Below are positions 16,074 through 23,412 of a stretch of DNA of 36,967 bases, in pieces. The DNA is from JABDPF01 sp036351055 (lineage in GTDB: Bacteria > Pseudomonadota > Gammaproteobacteria > Xanthomonadales > SZUA-36), in contig JAZBOH010000094.1 in NCBI GenBank assembly GCA_036351055.1, positions 1-36,967 of the forward strand. The letters are read 5' to 3'. The position numbers were made by a program, and so were the translations under genes. The notes below the pieces were generated by a model. The model did not search any database, was not told the DNA's origin, and saw only the letters and a program-made list of their open reading frames with translations. Every line of letters starts with the position of its first letter. Position 1 is the stretch's first letter.

Positions 16074-17932
16074 ATCTCGATATCTGAGTCGCTCTGAACC
16101 ACCACCTCGGTCAGGTTGTTTACAGAAACGTACTTGCTGAAAAATTCTTCGAGCACGGACCCGAACAGGTACATGCCCCCGGATTCAAACGCGGATTCCT
16201 CCAAGGTAATGGTGATCTCAAGCCCGCGTCCGAAGCTGATCGGACCGGGTATCGGCAGGCGGCGGGTCACCGGCCTGGCCCGAACGCTCAGCACACCGCT
16301 GATCTGGCGGTCTGCGAGCGTTCCGTAATTCGAGTAAAGGCTGAGCAGTTCCCTGAGCGCCGAGGCGCCCTCTTCCGGGTTCTCGTCGACCAGGGAAAGA
16401 TAATTGAGCGTCAGGTGGCTGATCACGCGCCAGGCGTATTCTCCGCTCATGGTCGCTTCGCCCGGCTCACCGTGCGAACCGGAAGGACCCGGCTTGGTTG
16501 GCTTGCTGACACAATGAATCTTTTCGACCGGCGCATTGACCTCAAGCGTGAAGTCGCCACCTTTCTGCCCCAACGGCATCTTGAGCGGCAGGTCGCGGTT
16601 GGTACAGAGCGTTTTTATTCCCACCTGGCTAAGCTCTGAGCTATACGGCGCCTCGTTGGCGTCGACCAGCGATATGAAAACTTCCTGGCCAAGATAACTG
16701 GAACGGGACCCGTATTGCTTCTGGCGGCTCGACACCACGCGCGGCTTTCTCTGCACGGTGTAATAGGCCGGGTTCTCACCCTCGGACTGCTGGCTGCTCA
16801 AGCCATAAAACGGCATGAATCGCTGCTTGTCGGTGGCCCTGGCTTCATAACCCACCACCTCCAGGACCTGGTAGACCTCGTAGTCCAGCGGGCGGCTGCG
16901 ATCCGGCACCACATGAAACTCGTAGTCCCGCTCATTCAGCTGGATGCGGTCGGCGCGCTTGGGAAATATATTCACCGCGGGCGTGCAGAACAGCTTGAAG
17001 TTCCCTTCGTCCACGACGTTCTCCAGTTCCGCAACGCGCTCGTTCAACTGGATGATGATTTCAAATTCACTGCCCGTGCAGCGAGGCAGCACCTGGTCCA
17101 GGCCGCATAAATCAATGAACTGGAACCGCTCGGGACAGGCAAAATATTCACGCAGCAGGCGATAACCGTCGAAAGAACGAGAGCGGTAATTCAGTAGCGA
17201 CTCGTCTGCCTGATAGCCTTTTCTTCTCAGGTTTTCCGGCGGCAACTCGAAGACTTTTCTCTCCTCACCCTGGCCGACCAGGACATTCAGTCCGCAGGCA
17301 TTGGCCATGATGTGTTCGTAGAGCCACATCGGAATATGACCGCTTCCTCCCAGGTAAAGCGGCAGGCTGTCAATTTTCAAGTCGCCCACGCCTGCCCCGC
17401 CCTGTGCCTCGAACTTGATGCGCACAGCCGAACTGACCCGGCGATCAGGCTTGATGCCCAGGCGCGCCAGCGTTGCGCGGCTCCCCAGGTACTCGGCCCC
17501 CGTTACCTTGAGTGGGTAGATTTTCACCTCGTGGGCCGTTCGGAACCTGCAATTGGTCTGCATATCCGGCCCGAGTCCGCTGAGCAACACGGTCCCTCGC
17601 TCCAGGGAAAATCCATCGGCCGTGCTGGTGTCGTTGGGCTCGGGCTCGAACTGGACTACGGTCATGGCCGGAAGCGGCGCCAGGTAGTCAGGGTAGACCA
17701 TTGAAATCAGCTGCTGACAGAATTTCGGAAATTCTTCCTCAATCTTCAGCTGCACCCGAGCGGTCAGAAAAGCAAAACCTTCCAGCAGCCGTTCCACGTA
17801 GGGGTCTGCGCATTGCTGGTTTTCAATTCCCAGGCGGGATGCAATCTTGGGATAGGCGTGGGAAAACTCCTCGCCCATCTCGTACATGAAGTTCAGTTCG
17901 TTGTTGTAGTGTTGAAGGAGTCGGCGATCCAT
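16031..17932 (-). CDS. tssF: T6SS baseplate protein TssF
   Basis: The 633-aa protein begins with the signature TssF (ImpG/VasA) N-terminus, MDRRLLQHYNNELNFM, followed by FSHAYPKIASRLG, DPYVERLLEGFAFLTARVQ and MVYPDYLAPLPAMTVVQF. Near the C-terminus it has RPVTRRLPIPGPISFGRG and the usual FGSVLEEFFSKYVSVNNLTE. TssF is the large wedge subunit of the baseplate. The start is 5 bp after the tssE stop and the end overlaps tssG, so tssE-F-G form a tight translational unit. The length is typical and no frameshift was seen. Confidence 0.96.
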   Translation of the reverse strand: MDRRLLQHYNNELNFMYEMGEEFSHAYPKIASRLGIENQQCADPYVERLLEGFAFLTARVQLKIEEEFPKFCQQLISMVYPDYLAPLPAMTVVQFEPEPNDTSTADGFSLERGTVLLSGLGPDMQTNCRFRTAHEVKIYPLKVTGAEYLGSRATLARLGIKPDRRVSSAVRIKFEAQGGAGVGDLKIDSLPLYLGGSGHIPMWLYEHIMANACGLNVLVGQGEERKVFELPPENLRRKGYQADESLLNYRSRSFDGYRLLREYFACPERFQFIDLCGLDQVLPRCTGSEFEIIIQLNERVAELENVVDEGNFKLFCTPAVNIFPKRADRIQLNERDYEFHVVPDRSRPLDYEVYQVLEVVGYEARATDKQRFMPFYGLSSQQSEGENPAYYTVQRKPRVVSSRQKQYGSRSSYLGQEVFISLVDANEAPYSSELSQVGIKTLCTNRDLPLKMPLGQKGGDFTLEVNAPVEKIHCVSKPTKPGPSGSHGEPGEATMSGEYAWRVISHLTLNYLSLVDENPEEGASALRELLSLYSNYGTLADRQISGVLSVRARPVTRRLPIPGPISFGRGLEITITLEESAFESGGMYLFGSVLEEFFSKYVSVNNLTEVVVQSDSDIEICRWPVRMGTRPRA

Positions 17933-17937
17933 CCGGT

Positions 17938-18423
17938 TTACCTTGTCTGTTCGACGATGTCGAAATCACCGCATTCCAGGTCAAGCCGGCTGCGCAACGC
18001 GATCTGGAAAGGCATTGGCTGTTCGAACACCACGCCTTCGATTTTAAACTCGAGCGAGTTGTGACTCATCGTATCCGGATCTGAGCGAACATCCAGTTTC
18101 AGGGTATTGGGAATGATCCGCGGTTCGAACTCGTTGATCGCCCTCTTGAGCGCTTTTTCCATCTCCCGGGTATTGATGGAAGAAGACGTATGACCTGAAA
18201 TATCCGGCATGCCGTAATTCAGGACCGAGTGCCGTACGGCAGGAAAATCCTCAAGATCGATCACGGATTCCAGGGCCGCGGAGTTGAGTAACCAGGCAAG
18301 GTCGCGAATAACCGCGTCCTTATACTCCTGCTGGCTGAGTTGCTGTTGCGATGAGCTTTCCTTTTCCTTCTCCGGACGCAAGTCGGTAAGCCGGTCCAGC
18401 AATGAGGGCTGCAATTTCGCCAT
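17938..18423 (-). CDS. tssE: T6SS baseplate protein TssE (gp25-like)
   Basis: The 161-aa protein has the gp25/lysozyme-like fold of TssE: SLLDRLTD at the N-terminus, RDLAWLLNSAALESV, the YGMPDISG motif, then INEFEPRIIP and a C-terminal beta segment. Despite the fold name these proteins are not enzymes; TssE is the wedge component that starts sheath assembly. It lies 9 bp after tagJ and 5 bp before tssF. It is slightly longer than many TssE because of a Gln/Glu/Ser-rich stretch at residues 17-33. Confidence 0.94.
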   Translation of the reverse strand: MAKLQPSLLDRLTDLRPEKEKESSSQQQLSQQEYKDAVIRDLAWLLNSAALESVIDLEDFPAVRHSVLNYGMPDISGHTSSSINTREMEKALKRAINEFEPRIIPNTLKLDVRSDPDTMSHNSLEFKIEGVVFEQPMPFQIALRSRLDLECGDFDIVEQTR

Positions 18424-18432
18424 AGCCCGGTA

Positions 18433-19218
18433 TCAGGCCTCAAACTCGATAGCCCGGACCTGCAACAAGGGGTATTCAGCCTGGTCCGTTGCCAGCATGC
18501 GCTGACCCTTGCCTTCGAAAATACCCTGGCCGCGGTCCACCCAATCGGTTTTCCTCGACAACAGGGATTCATCGTCCAGCCCGGACAGTGACGGATAGCG
18601 TGCCGGCAACATGACCATGCTCTGGCCGCCATTGGTCCAGGTCACCTCGGCTGGCAACCAGAACAAGTCGCGTAAATCACTGGGCATTTCGGAACGAAGC
18701 GACTTGATACCGTGCATCGGGGTCCAGTAATACTGCCCATTGAACACCATTTCCAGGACCGGTCCGAAACGCTGATCGGCGTCGGCCAGCCACTCAAACG
18801 GCTCTCCATTGATCGTACCGGAAGAAGTGGGCGCCTTTTCGAACGCCTGCGCGTTCAACTCCAGGAACCGGTCAGGATCACCCTTTGCCAGCGACTGCTG
18901 GGCCTCCACCAGTATGGCCATCCACTCCTGGGGCTCACCGAAAACCAGGGGCTTGACACTGCCCTGGAATACCGCTTCCCGGTGTAGCTCGCAATTGACG
19001 GCCTCGCGGTAGGCATGCACCATCGGCCAGGTGCTGCTGTCGAGGCCTTTGATGACTTCGAGCTGGGTCAGTGCCCGTTTCCATTGACCCAGCGACGCAA
19101 GCAGCTGAAACAGGAAAATCCTGCTCTCGGCTACTTCCGGCGCCTTTCTGATTCGTTGTTGAAGTTCTTCGAGTGCTTTATCGAGATTACCCGCCTTTAC
19201 CCATTCCTCAGCTTTCAT
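18433..19218 (-). CDS. tagJ: T6SS accessory protein TagJ (ImpE family)
   Basis: The 261-aa product (ATG 19218, preceded by GGGGA) is an ImpE/SciE-type protein. The N-terminal half is TPR-like (EEWVKAGNLDKALEELQQRIRK, shortened here to its start EEWVKAGNLDKALEE) and the C-terminal half carries FEWLADADQRFGPVLEM, YYWTP and RDLFWLPAEV motifs typical of the family. In P. aeruginosa H1-T6SS, TagJ binds TssB and aids ClpV-dependent sheath handling. Its place between hcp and tssE is exactly that of the H1 locus. A longer start (19251) would extend into the intergenic hairpin region and is less likely. Confidence 0.92.
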   Translation of the reverse strand: MKAEEWVKAGNLDKALEELQQRIRKAPEVAESRIFLFQLLASLGQWKRALTQLEVIKGLDSSTWPMVHAYREAVNCELHREAVFQGSVKPLVFGEPQEWMAILVEAQQSLAKGDPDRFLELNAQAFEKAPTSSGTINGEPFEWLADADQRFGPVLEMVFNGQYYWTPMHGIKSLRSEMPSDLRDLFWLPAEVTWTNGGQSMVMLPARYPSLSGLDDESLLSRKTDWVDRGQGIFEGKGQRMLATDQAEYPLLQVRAIEFEA

Positions 19219-19262
19219 AAGAGTCCCCGGCCCTTTGCGGGCCTGTTTCACTCATACGGAGC

Positions 19263-19290
19263 CCGGGAGGCTCCACGCGGAACCTCCCGG
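19263..19290 (-). terminator. Stem-loop between hcp and tagJ (attenuator or mRNA-stabilising hairpin)
   Basis: The arms 19263-19274 and 19279-19290 pair over 12 positions with one mismatch around a 4-nt loop. On the transcribed strand no run of U follows, so complete termination is unlikely. A hairpin just after hcp would explain differential expression: abundant hcp message and less tagJ-tssE-F-G-clpV read-through. Confidence 0.5.
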
Positions 19291-19319
19291 ACTGATCTGC
19301 CGTTCGCCTGACTTGCTGA

Positions 19320-19802
19320 TCAGACGGCGATGTTTTGCGCGATATTGAAGCCTGCCTCGGTGGTAGCACCTGCACTGCCGTCTTCCTTCTGCTCGGTGTA
19401 CTCAGCCTTGAAGTCTTCAAAATTCAGGGTGAGGTTCTCGGTCAGCTTGTCCTCACCACCACTGCCGCCGGTTGAGATACTGGTGATCAGGACCTTGTTC
19501 ATGGTCAGCTTCCAGTATTCCAGTGCGGTACCGCCGGCCTTGCGGATAACGAGGACGGCGCTGGGAAAGTGGTCACCGGCGCAGGTCTTGTTCATGATCG
19601 TCGCGGAAGCCTTGTCCACGTACTTGGTGATTGAAACATCCTGGACCGATACCTTGCCTGAACCGCCGCCGCCGCCGACATGCATGCTGCCGGACTGGGT
19701 CATACCCCAACTCCAGGCCAGCACATCGATTTCGCCCGAATGTTCGCTGTCCAGTGACTCGCCATCTACACCTTCGATCTTAAGAAACATGTCCATTGCC
19801 AT
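19320..19802 (-). CDS. hcp: T6SS tube protein Hcp (TssD)
   Basis: A 160-aa Hcp1-like protein with the expected pattern: MDMFLKIEGVDGES, LAWSWGMTQSG, SVQDVSITKYVDKAS, YWKLTMNKVLITSIS, and a C-terminal LNFEDFKAEY. AAGGAGA lies at good distance before the ATG at 19802, the strongest ribosome-binding site in the locus, fitting a protein needed in large amounts. Hcp hexamers stack into the secreted tube and may carry small effectors in the lumen. The gene has its own upstream region of 179 bp with a CRP-type operator and -10 element, and a hairpin immediately downstream, so it is probably controlled both with and apart from the rest of the operon. Confidence 0.97.
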   Translation of the reverse strand: MAMDMFLKIEGVDGESLDSEHSGEIDVLAWSWGMTQSGSMHVGGGGGSGKVSVQDVSITKYVDKASATIMNKTCAGDHFPSAVLVIRKAGGTALEYWKLTMNKVLITSISTGGSGGEDKLTENLTLNFEDFKAEYTEQKEDGSAGATTEAGFNIAQNIAV

Positions 19803-19885
19803 GAGAATTCTCCTTACCTTTAATCAGTTTGTTAAAAGGAATTTCAATTGCCGCCCAGTTGTCGGTTTTTTTCAACTGTGAAGCA

Positions 19886-19928
19886 AATATAGTCGTTGAA
19901 TCGCAGTTCTGCTGTGAACCATCTCACA
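19886..19928 (-). promoter_or_regulatory. Class II CRP-type promoter upstream of hcp
   Basis: TGTGA-ACCATC-TCACA at 19913-19928 is a perfect match to the CRP core. On the minus strand TATATT (19891-19886) is a good -10 (5/6), which places the start near 19879. The palindrome centre (19920.5) is then exactly at -41.5, the hallmark of class II CRP-dependent promoters, and no good -35 is present, as expected for an activator-dependent promoter. The predicted leader before the hcp ATG is about 77 nt. Confidence 0.7.
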
Positions 19929-19950
19929 GGGCTACCAGTGCAGCCCTGTG
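19925..19950 (-). terminator. Hairpin after tssC
   Basis: Arms CACAGGGCT (19925-19933) and AGCCCTGTG (19942-19950) pair perfectly over 9 bp with an 8-nt loop, 31 bp after the tssC stop. No T-run follows on the minus strand, so it may only pause or stabilise the tssABC message. It overlaps one arm of the hcp operator by 4 bp. Confidence 0.4.
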
Positions 19951-19981
19951 ATTTTCAGACCCGCAGTGGGCCCGAATCCGT

Positions 19982-21475
19982 TTAACCCTTGGCTGAGGGA
20001 AGCTTGGATACGAGCCGCAGCGAGACGGTGAGTCCCTCCAACTGGTAGTGCGGGCGCAGATAAAAGCGCGAACGGTAATAACCGGGGTTGCTTTCGTCTT
20101 CTTCCACCACGACCTCTGCCGAGGCCAGCGGTTTGCGCGCCTTGGTCGCCTCGCTGGAGTTCCTGGGATCGCCATCGACGTATTGCATCACCCAATCGTT
20201 CAGCCAGCGCTGCATCTCGTCGCGCTCCTTGAATGAACCGATCTTGTCGCGAACGATGCACTTGAGGTAGTGGGCGAAACGGCAACTGGCGAACAGGTAC
20301 GGAAGGCGGGCCGCCAGGTTGGCGTTGGCCGTTGCGTCCGGGTCGTCATACTCGGCCGGGGCCTGCAGCGACTGGGCGCCGATAAAGGCAGCAAAGTCAG
20401 AGTTCTTGCGATGAATAAGCGGCATGAAGCCATTCTTCGCCAACTCGGCTTCGCGCCGGTCACTGATCGCGATCTCGGTCGGGCACTTCATCGCCACGCC
20501 GCCGTCATCCGTCGGGAAGGTATGCGTCGGCAGACCTTCAACCGCACCACCGGACTCGATGCCGCGAATCCGCGAACACCAGCCATACATCTTGAATGAC
20601 TTGTTGATGTTGGTGGCCATCGCGTAGGCCGAGTTGGCCCAGGCGTATTTCTCGGAATCCGCGCCTTCGGTGTCCTCCTCGAAATCGAACTCGTCAACCG
20701 GATCCGTGCGGGAACCGTAGGGCTGGCGCGCCAGGAAGCGCGGCATGGTAAGCCCCAGGTAACGCGAATCCTCGGACTCGCGCAGGGCTCTCCATCCAGC
20801 GTATTCCGGCGTCTGGAAGATCTTGGTCAGGTCGCGCGGATTACTGAGTTCGCCCCAGGAGTCGAACTGCATGGCCTTCGGGCTGACAGCCGAGATGAAC
20901 GGCGAATGCATGGCCGCTGAAATCTTGGCGATTTCACCCAGGGTTTCAACGTCCTGCGGGCCGTGATCGAAGTAATAATCACCTACCACGCAGCCATAGG
21001 GCTCGCCACCGAACTGGCCGTATTCCTGCTCGTACATCTGCTTGAAGATCGGGCTCTGGTCCCAGGCGGTTCCCTTGAACTTGCGCAACGACTTGTGAAG
21101 TTCATTCTTGGAAATGCTCATCACCTTGATTTTCAGCGATTCGTCGGTTTCCGTGTTGTTCACCATGTAGCTGAGCCCACGCCATGCGCTTTCCAGGGCC
21201 TGGAAGTCCGGGTGGTGCATGATCAGGTTGATCTGCTCGGTCAACTTCTTGTCGATCTGTCCGATCAACGCCTCAATGGAAGCGACTGCGTCACCCGATA
21301 CAAGGCTGGTATCTTTCAGTACGTACTCGGCCAGGGTTCCAACCGCGGATTCGATTTCTTCCGCGGCACGGTCAGTCTTGGGCCGGAACTCCTTGTTCAG
21401 AAGTGCTGCAAACTCACTGGTTTCCCCAACTTCGGTTGCGGCCTGTGGTGCGGAAGTTTTTTGTTGTTCAGCCAT
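19982..21475 (-). CDS. tssC: T6SS sheath large subunit TssC (VipB)
   Basis: The 497-aa protein is a canonical TssC: N-terminal EFAALLNKEFRPK (the region that forms the ClpV-binding helix in characterised homologues), MHHPDFQALESAWRGL, KVMSISKNELHKSL, GCVVGDYYFDHGPQDVE, LGLTMPRFLARQPYG, and a C-terminal SRFYLRPHYQLEGLTVSLRL. It pairs with TssB to build the contractile sheath around the Hcp tube. The gene starts 3 bp after the tssB stop. A second TssC-like domain is present in the TssB-TssC fusion at 4778-6292, but this copy has the standard length and is the likely structural sheath subunit. Confidence 0.97.
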   Translation of the reverse strand: MAEQQKTSAPQAATEVGETSEFAALLNKEFRPKTDRAAEEIESAVGTLAEYVLKDTSLVSGDAVASIEALIGQIDKKLTEQINLIMHHPDFQALESAWRGLSYMVNNTETDESLKIKVMSISKNELHKSLRKFKGTAWDQSPIFKQMYEQEYGQFGGEPYGCVVGDYYFDHGPQDVETLGEIAKISAAMHSPFISAVSPKAMQFDSWGELSNPRDLTKIFQTPEYAGWRALRESEDSRYLGLTMPRFLARQPYGSRTDPVDEFDFEEDTEGADSEKYAWANSAYAMATNINKSFKMYGWCSRIRGIESGGAVEGLPTHTFPTDDGGVAMKCPTEIAISDRREAELAKNGFMPLIHRKNSDFAAFIGAQSLQAPAEYDDPDATANANLAARLPYLFASCRFAHYLKCIVRDKIGSFKERDEMQRWLNDWVMQYVDGDPRNSSEATKARKPLASAEVVVEEDESNPGYYRSRFYLRPHYQLEGLTVSLRLVSKLPSAKG

Positions 21476-21478
21476 GAT

Positions 21479-22006
21479 TTATTCCTCCCCCTTCTCTTCT
21501 TCATCCTTGGCGTCGGCATTGGGCGCCGATACCAGTGACTGCAACAGGGCGGGATCGCTGATGGCTTTCGCAATCAACTCCTCGGCACCGGTCTTGCCAT
21601 CCATGTAGGTCACAAGGTTGCTCAGCTGCGTCCGGGCTTCGAGCAATTTATTGAGGGAATCCACTTTCTTCGCGACTGCGGCCGGAGAAAAATCATCCAT
21701 GCTGTCAAAGGTCAGGTCGACATTCAGCTGGCCCTCTCCGGTCAGTGTATTGTCAACGCGAAATGCCGCCCTTGGCTTCATCGCCTTCATGCGGTCGTCG
21801 AAATTATCGACATCAAATTCCATGAACTTGCGATCCGCGACGGCGGGTAACGGCTCTTCCGGGTTACCGGCCAAATCGGACATCACACCCATCACGAAGG
21901 GGAGATGAATTTTCTTCTCCGCACCGTAAACCTCAACATCGTATTCAATCTGGACTCTGGGAGCCCTGTTCCTTGCAATGAATTTTTGACTGCTTTCTTT
22001 AGCCAT
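21479..22006 (-). CDS. tssB: T6SS sheath small subunit TssB (VipA)
   Basis: A 175-aa TssB with RAPRVQIEYDVEVYGAEKK, LPFVMGVMSDLAGNP, DRKFMEFDVDNFDDRM and the DLTFDSMDDFSPAAV motif, then a helical region and an acidic tail. A GGGAG ribosome-binding site precedes the start. It forms heterodimers with TssC in the sheath and in H1-type systems binds TagJ, which is also encoded here. There are 102 bp between tssA and tssB without a clear promoter. Confidence 0.96.
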   Translation of the reverse strand: MAKESSQKFIARNRAPRVQIEYDVEVYGAEKKIHLPFVMGVMSDLAGNPEEPLPAVADRKFMEFDVDNFDDRMKAMKPRAAFRVDNTLTGEGQLNVDLTFDSMDDFSPAAVAKKVDSLNKLLEARTQLSNLVTYMDGKTGAEELIAKAISDPALLQSLVSAPNADAKDEEEKGEE

Positions 22007-22108
22007 ACTTTCTCTCCCACCTCGATTAAAATGAATCGTTACGAATAACCGTGACTACAACCTAGCCTATACCAAGATTCCCGTTTTTGCCGGATGACAT
22101 TTAAAACG

Positions 22109-23158
22109 TCAGCCGTTTCCGTCATCTCCACCGACCAGCTTGGCCGTTTTAACGCCTTCCGGAATCATGTCTTCAAGAATCTCCATGAATGATTTTTCCA
22201 CCAACCTCTGGGCCCTGCGCAGAAGCAGGGGAATGGGGCTGGACGGTTCGTGCGCCGCGTAATAGTCCAAGACACGGTCGAGCGCCTTGACAACATCTGC
22301 ACGTGAGTTGACGGTCCCGGAAAGGGTCTGCACAGGCGCAGCACCACCGGCTGCCGGCAACTCGCCGCCTTCGCCCATTTCAACACCGCCATCCATCACT
22401 TCACCGCCGCCGGCGCCGGGGCCGTACTCTTCCACGATCGAAGCGATCCTTCCGATCGCCTTGCTCGTATTGCCCAGCATCAAGCCGGCCGAGTCACCTG
22501 ATTTTTCAATCCAGACGCCGTTGATTTCATCCAGCAAGGTGCGGATTTCAGAGATCGCGGTCTGCAATTCAGCCATTTGCTCCGGTTCGGTAGAAGCAAA
22601 CGCCTGGCGAATCAGGTTGACATCGGGAACCTCTTCACCATCGGCCGCCGCCTCCTTGCCTTCGGCCAGCGCGACGGACCGCGGGGTGAAGATACCAAGC
22701 CCCCTGAGCTCGACCAGCTTGACGTGATCCAGCCCGATGCTGATGAGCCCGTATTCGTTCAGGATTTCGAGCGTGTTGGCGCGTAACATGGGGTCGTTGT
22801 CATCGTCCGGGTCCAGTTGCGGGTGCACGTCGTCCCAGAAATCGGCCAGGTAGATCTTGATGACTTTCAGGTGGTCCCTTAATGCCGGCAGCCCACTGGT
22901 ATGAATGGACGCCAGCGCGGCATAGACCTGGACACGCAGGTCCCGCGTTCGACTGGACAGTTGATTGGCGAGGTTCTCTATGCCCTTCCAATCCGGACCG
23001 GAGTCCTCGCCATCGCCTTCCTCTACCGCGGCACCCGCCTTGGGTTTTGCCTCGAACAGATTGACCAGCTCCATGAACTGGGCATCATATTCAAGGTTTT
23101 CTCCGCAGGGAGACTCTTCTGAAACCGGTTTACTGAGTGCTTCGATCGATAGTCCCAT
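22109..23158 (-). CDS. tssA: T6SS assembly protein TssA (ImpA type)
   Basis: The 349-aa protein starts at ATG 23158, preceded by a G-rich Shine-Dalgarno (GGGGGG); a start 14 codons earlier lacks one. It carries an ImpA N-terminal domain (SPCGENLEYDAQFMEL, WKGIENLANQLSSRTRDLRV, YLADFWDDVHPQLDPDDDNDP), a Gly-rich linker (about 265-295), and a short C-terminal domain with HEPSSPIPLLLRRAQRLV. This is the TssA1 type, which in P. aeruginosa forms a baseplate-associated ring that primes tube/sheath growth. It heads the minus-strand operon and is divergent from fha. Confidence 0.94.
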   Translation of the reverse strand: MGLSIEALSKPVSEESPCGENLEYDAQFMELVNLFEAKPKAGAAVEEGDGEDSGPDWKGIENLANQLSSRTRDLRVQVYAALASIHTSGLPALRDHLKVIKIYLADFWDDVHPQLDPDDDNDPMLRANTLEILNEYGLISIGLDHVKLVELRGLGIFTPRSVALAEGKEAAADGEEVPDVNLIRQAFASTEPEQMAELQTAISEIRTLLDEINGVWIEKSGDSAGLMLGNTSKAIGRIASIVEEYGPGAGGGEVMDGGVEMGEGGELPAAGGAAPVQTLSGTVNSRADVVKALDRVLDYYAAHEPSSPIPLLLRRAQRLVEKSFMEILEDMIPEGVKTAKLVGGDDGNG

Positions 23159-23412
23159 TTGACCCCCCGGGGTTTCCTCTTGCACGTAATGGAAGGACAA
23201 TGGGCCAACGGTCTCTCATCAGAAACCTGTGACTTCTTGTCCTGTTCGAAGAGGAAAACTGCAAGCATTGTGCAAACCGGAAGTGTGTTTTCAGGATTCC
23301 TTGCTACAATTTGTTGAATTCCTCAAGTACATTTTGAGTATAAGATATTCTATGTCATGCGCAAGCGAATAAAATAATTCCGCAACTCGACTCTTTCCGA
23401 CCTGGATAAACA
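23159..23412. promoter_or_regulatory. Divergent promoter region of the two main T6SS operons
   Basis: This 254-bp AT-rich region must drive both tssA and fha. For tssA, TATACT (complement of 23337-23342) has TTGCGC 16 bp upstream (23359-23364). A -24/-12-like sequence is also present and listed separately. For fha, TATAAG at 23341 onwards with TTGAAT 19 bp upstream is a poor candidate. No TGTGA-N6-TCACA palindrome is present here: a lone TGTGA at 23228-23232 lacks its partner. This differs from hcp and vgrG. Confidence 0.4.
23260..23276 (-). promoter_or_regulatory. Sigma-54-like -24/-12 element upstream of tssA
   Basis: On the minus strand, TTTGCAC-AATGC-TTGCA matches the sigma-54 pattern TTGGCAC-N5-TTGCA with correct spacing. 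The first G of the usually invariant -24 GG pair is T, a serious deviation. The predicted start would lie about 90 nt before the tssA ATG. Some T6SS loci use RpoN, but no RpoN-type activator is encoded in the window. Confidence 0.22.

Noticed and set aside
23228..23243. TGTGA in the tssA-fha intergenic region as a CRP site
   Set aside because: The partner half-site at the correct spacing is GTCCT, which does not resemble TCACA.
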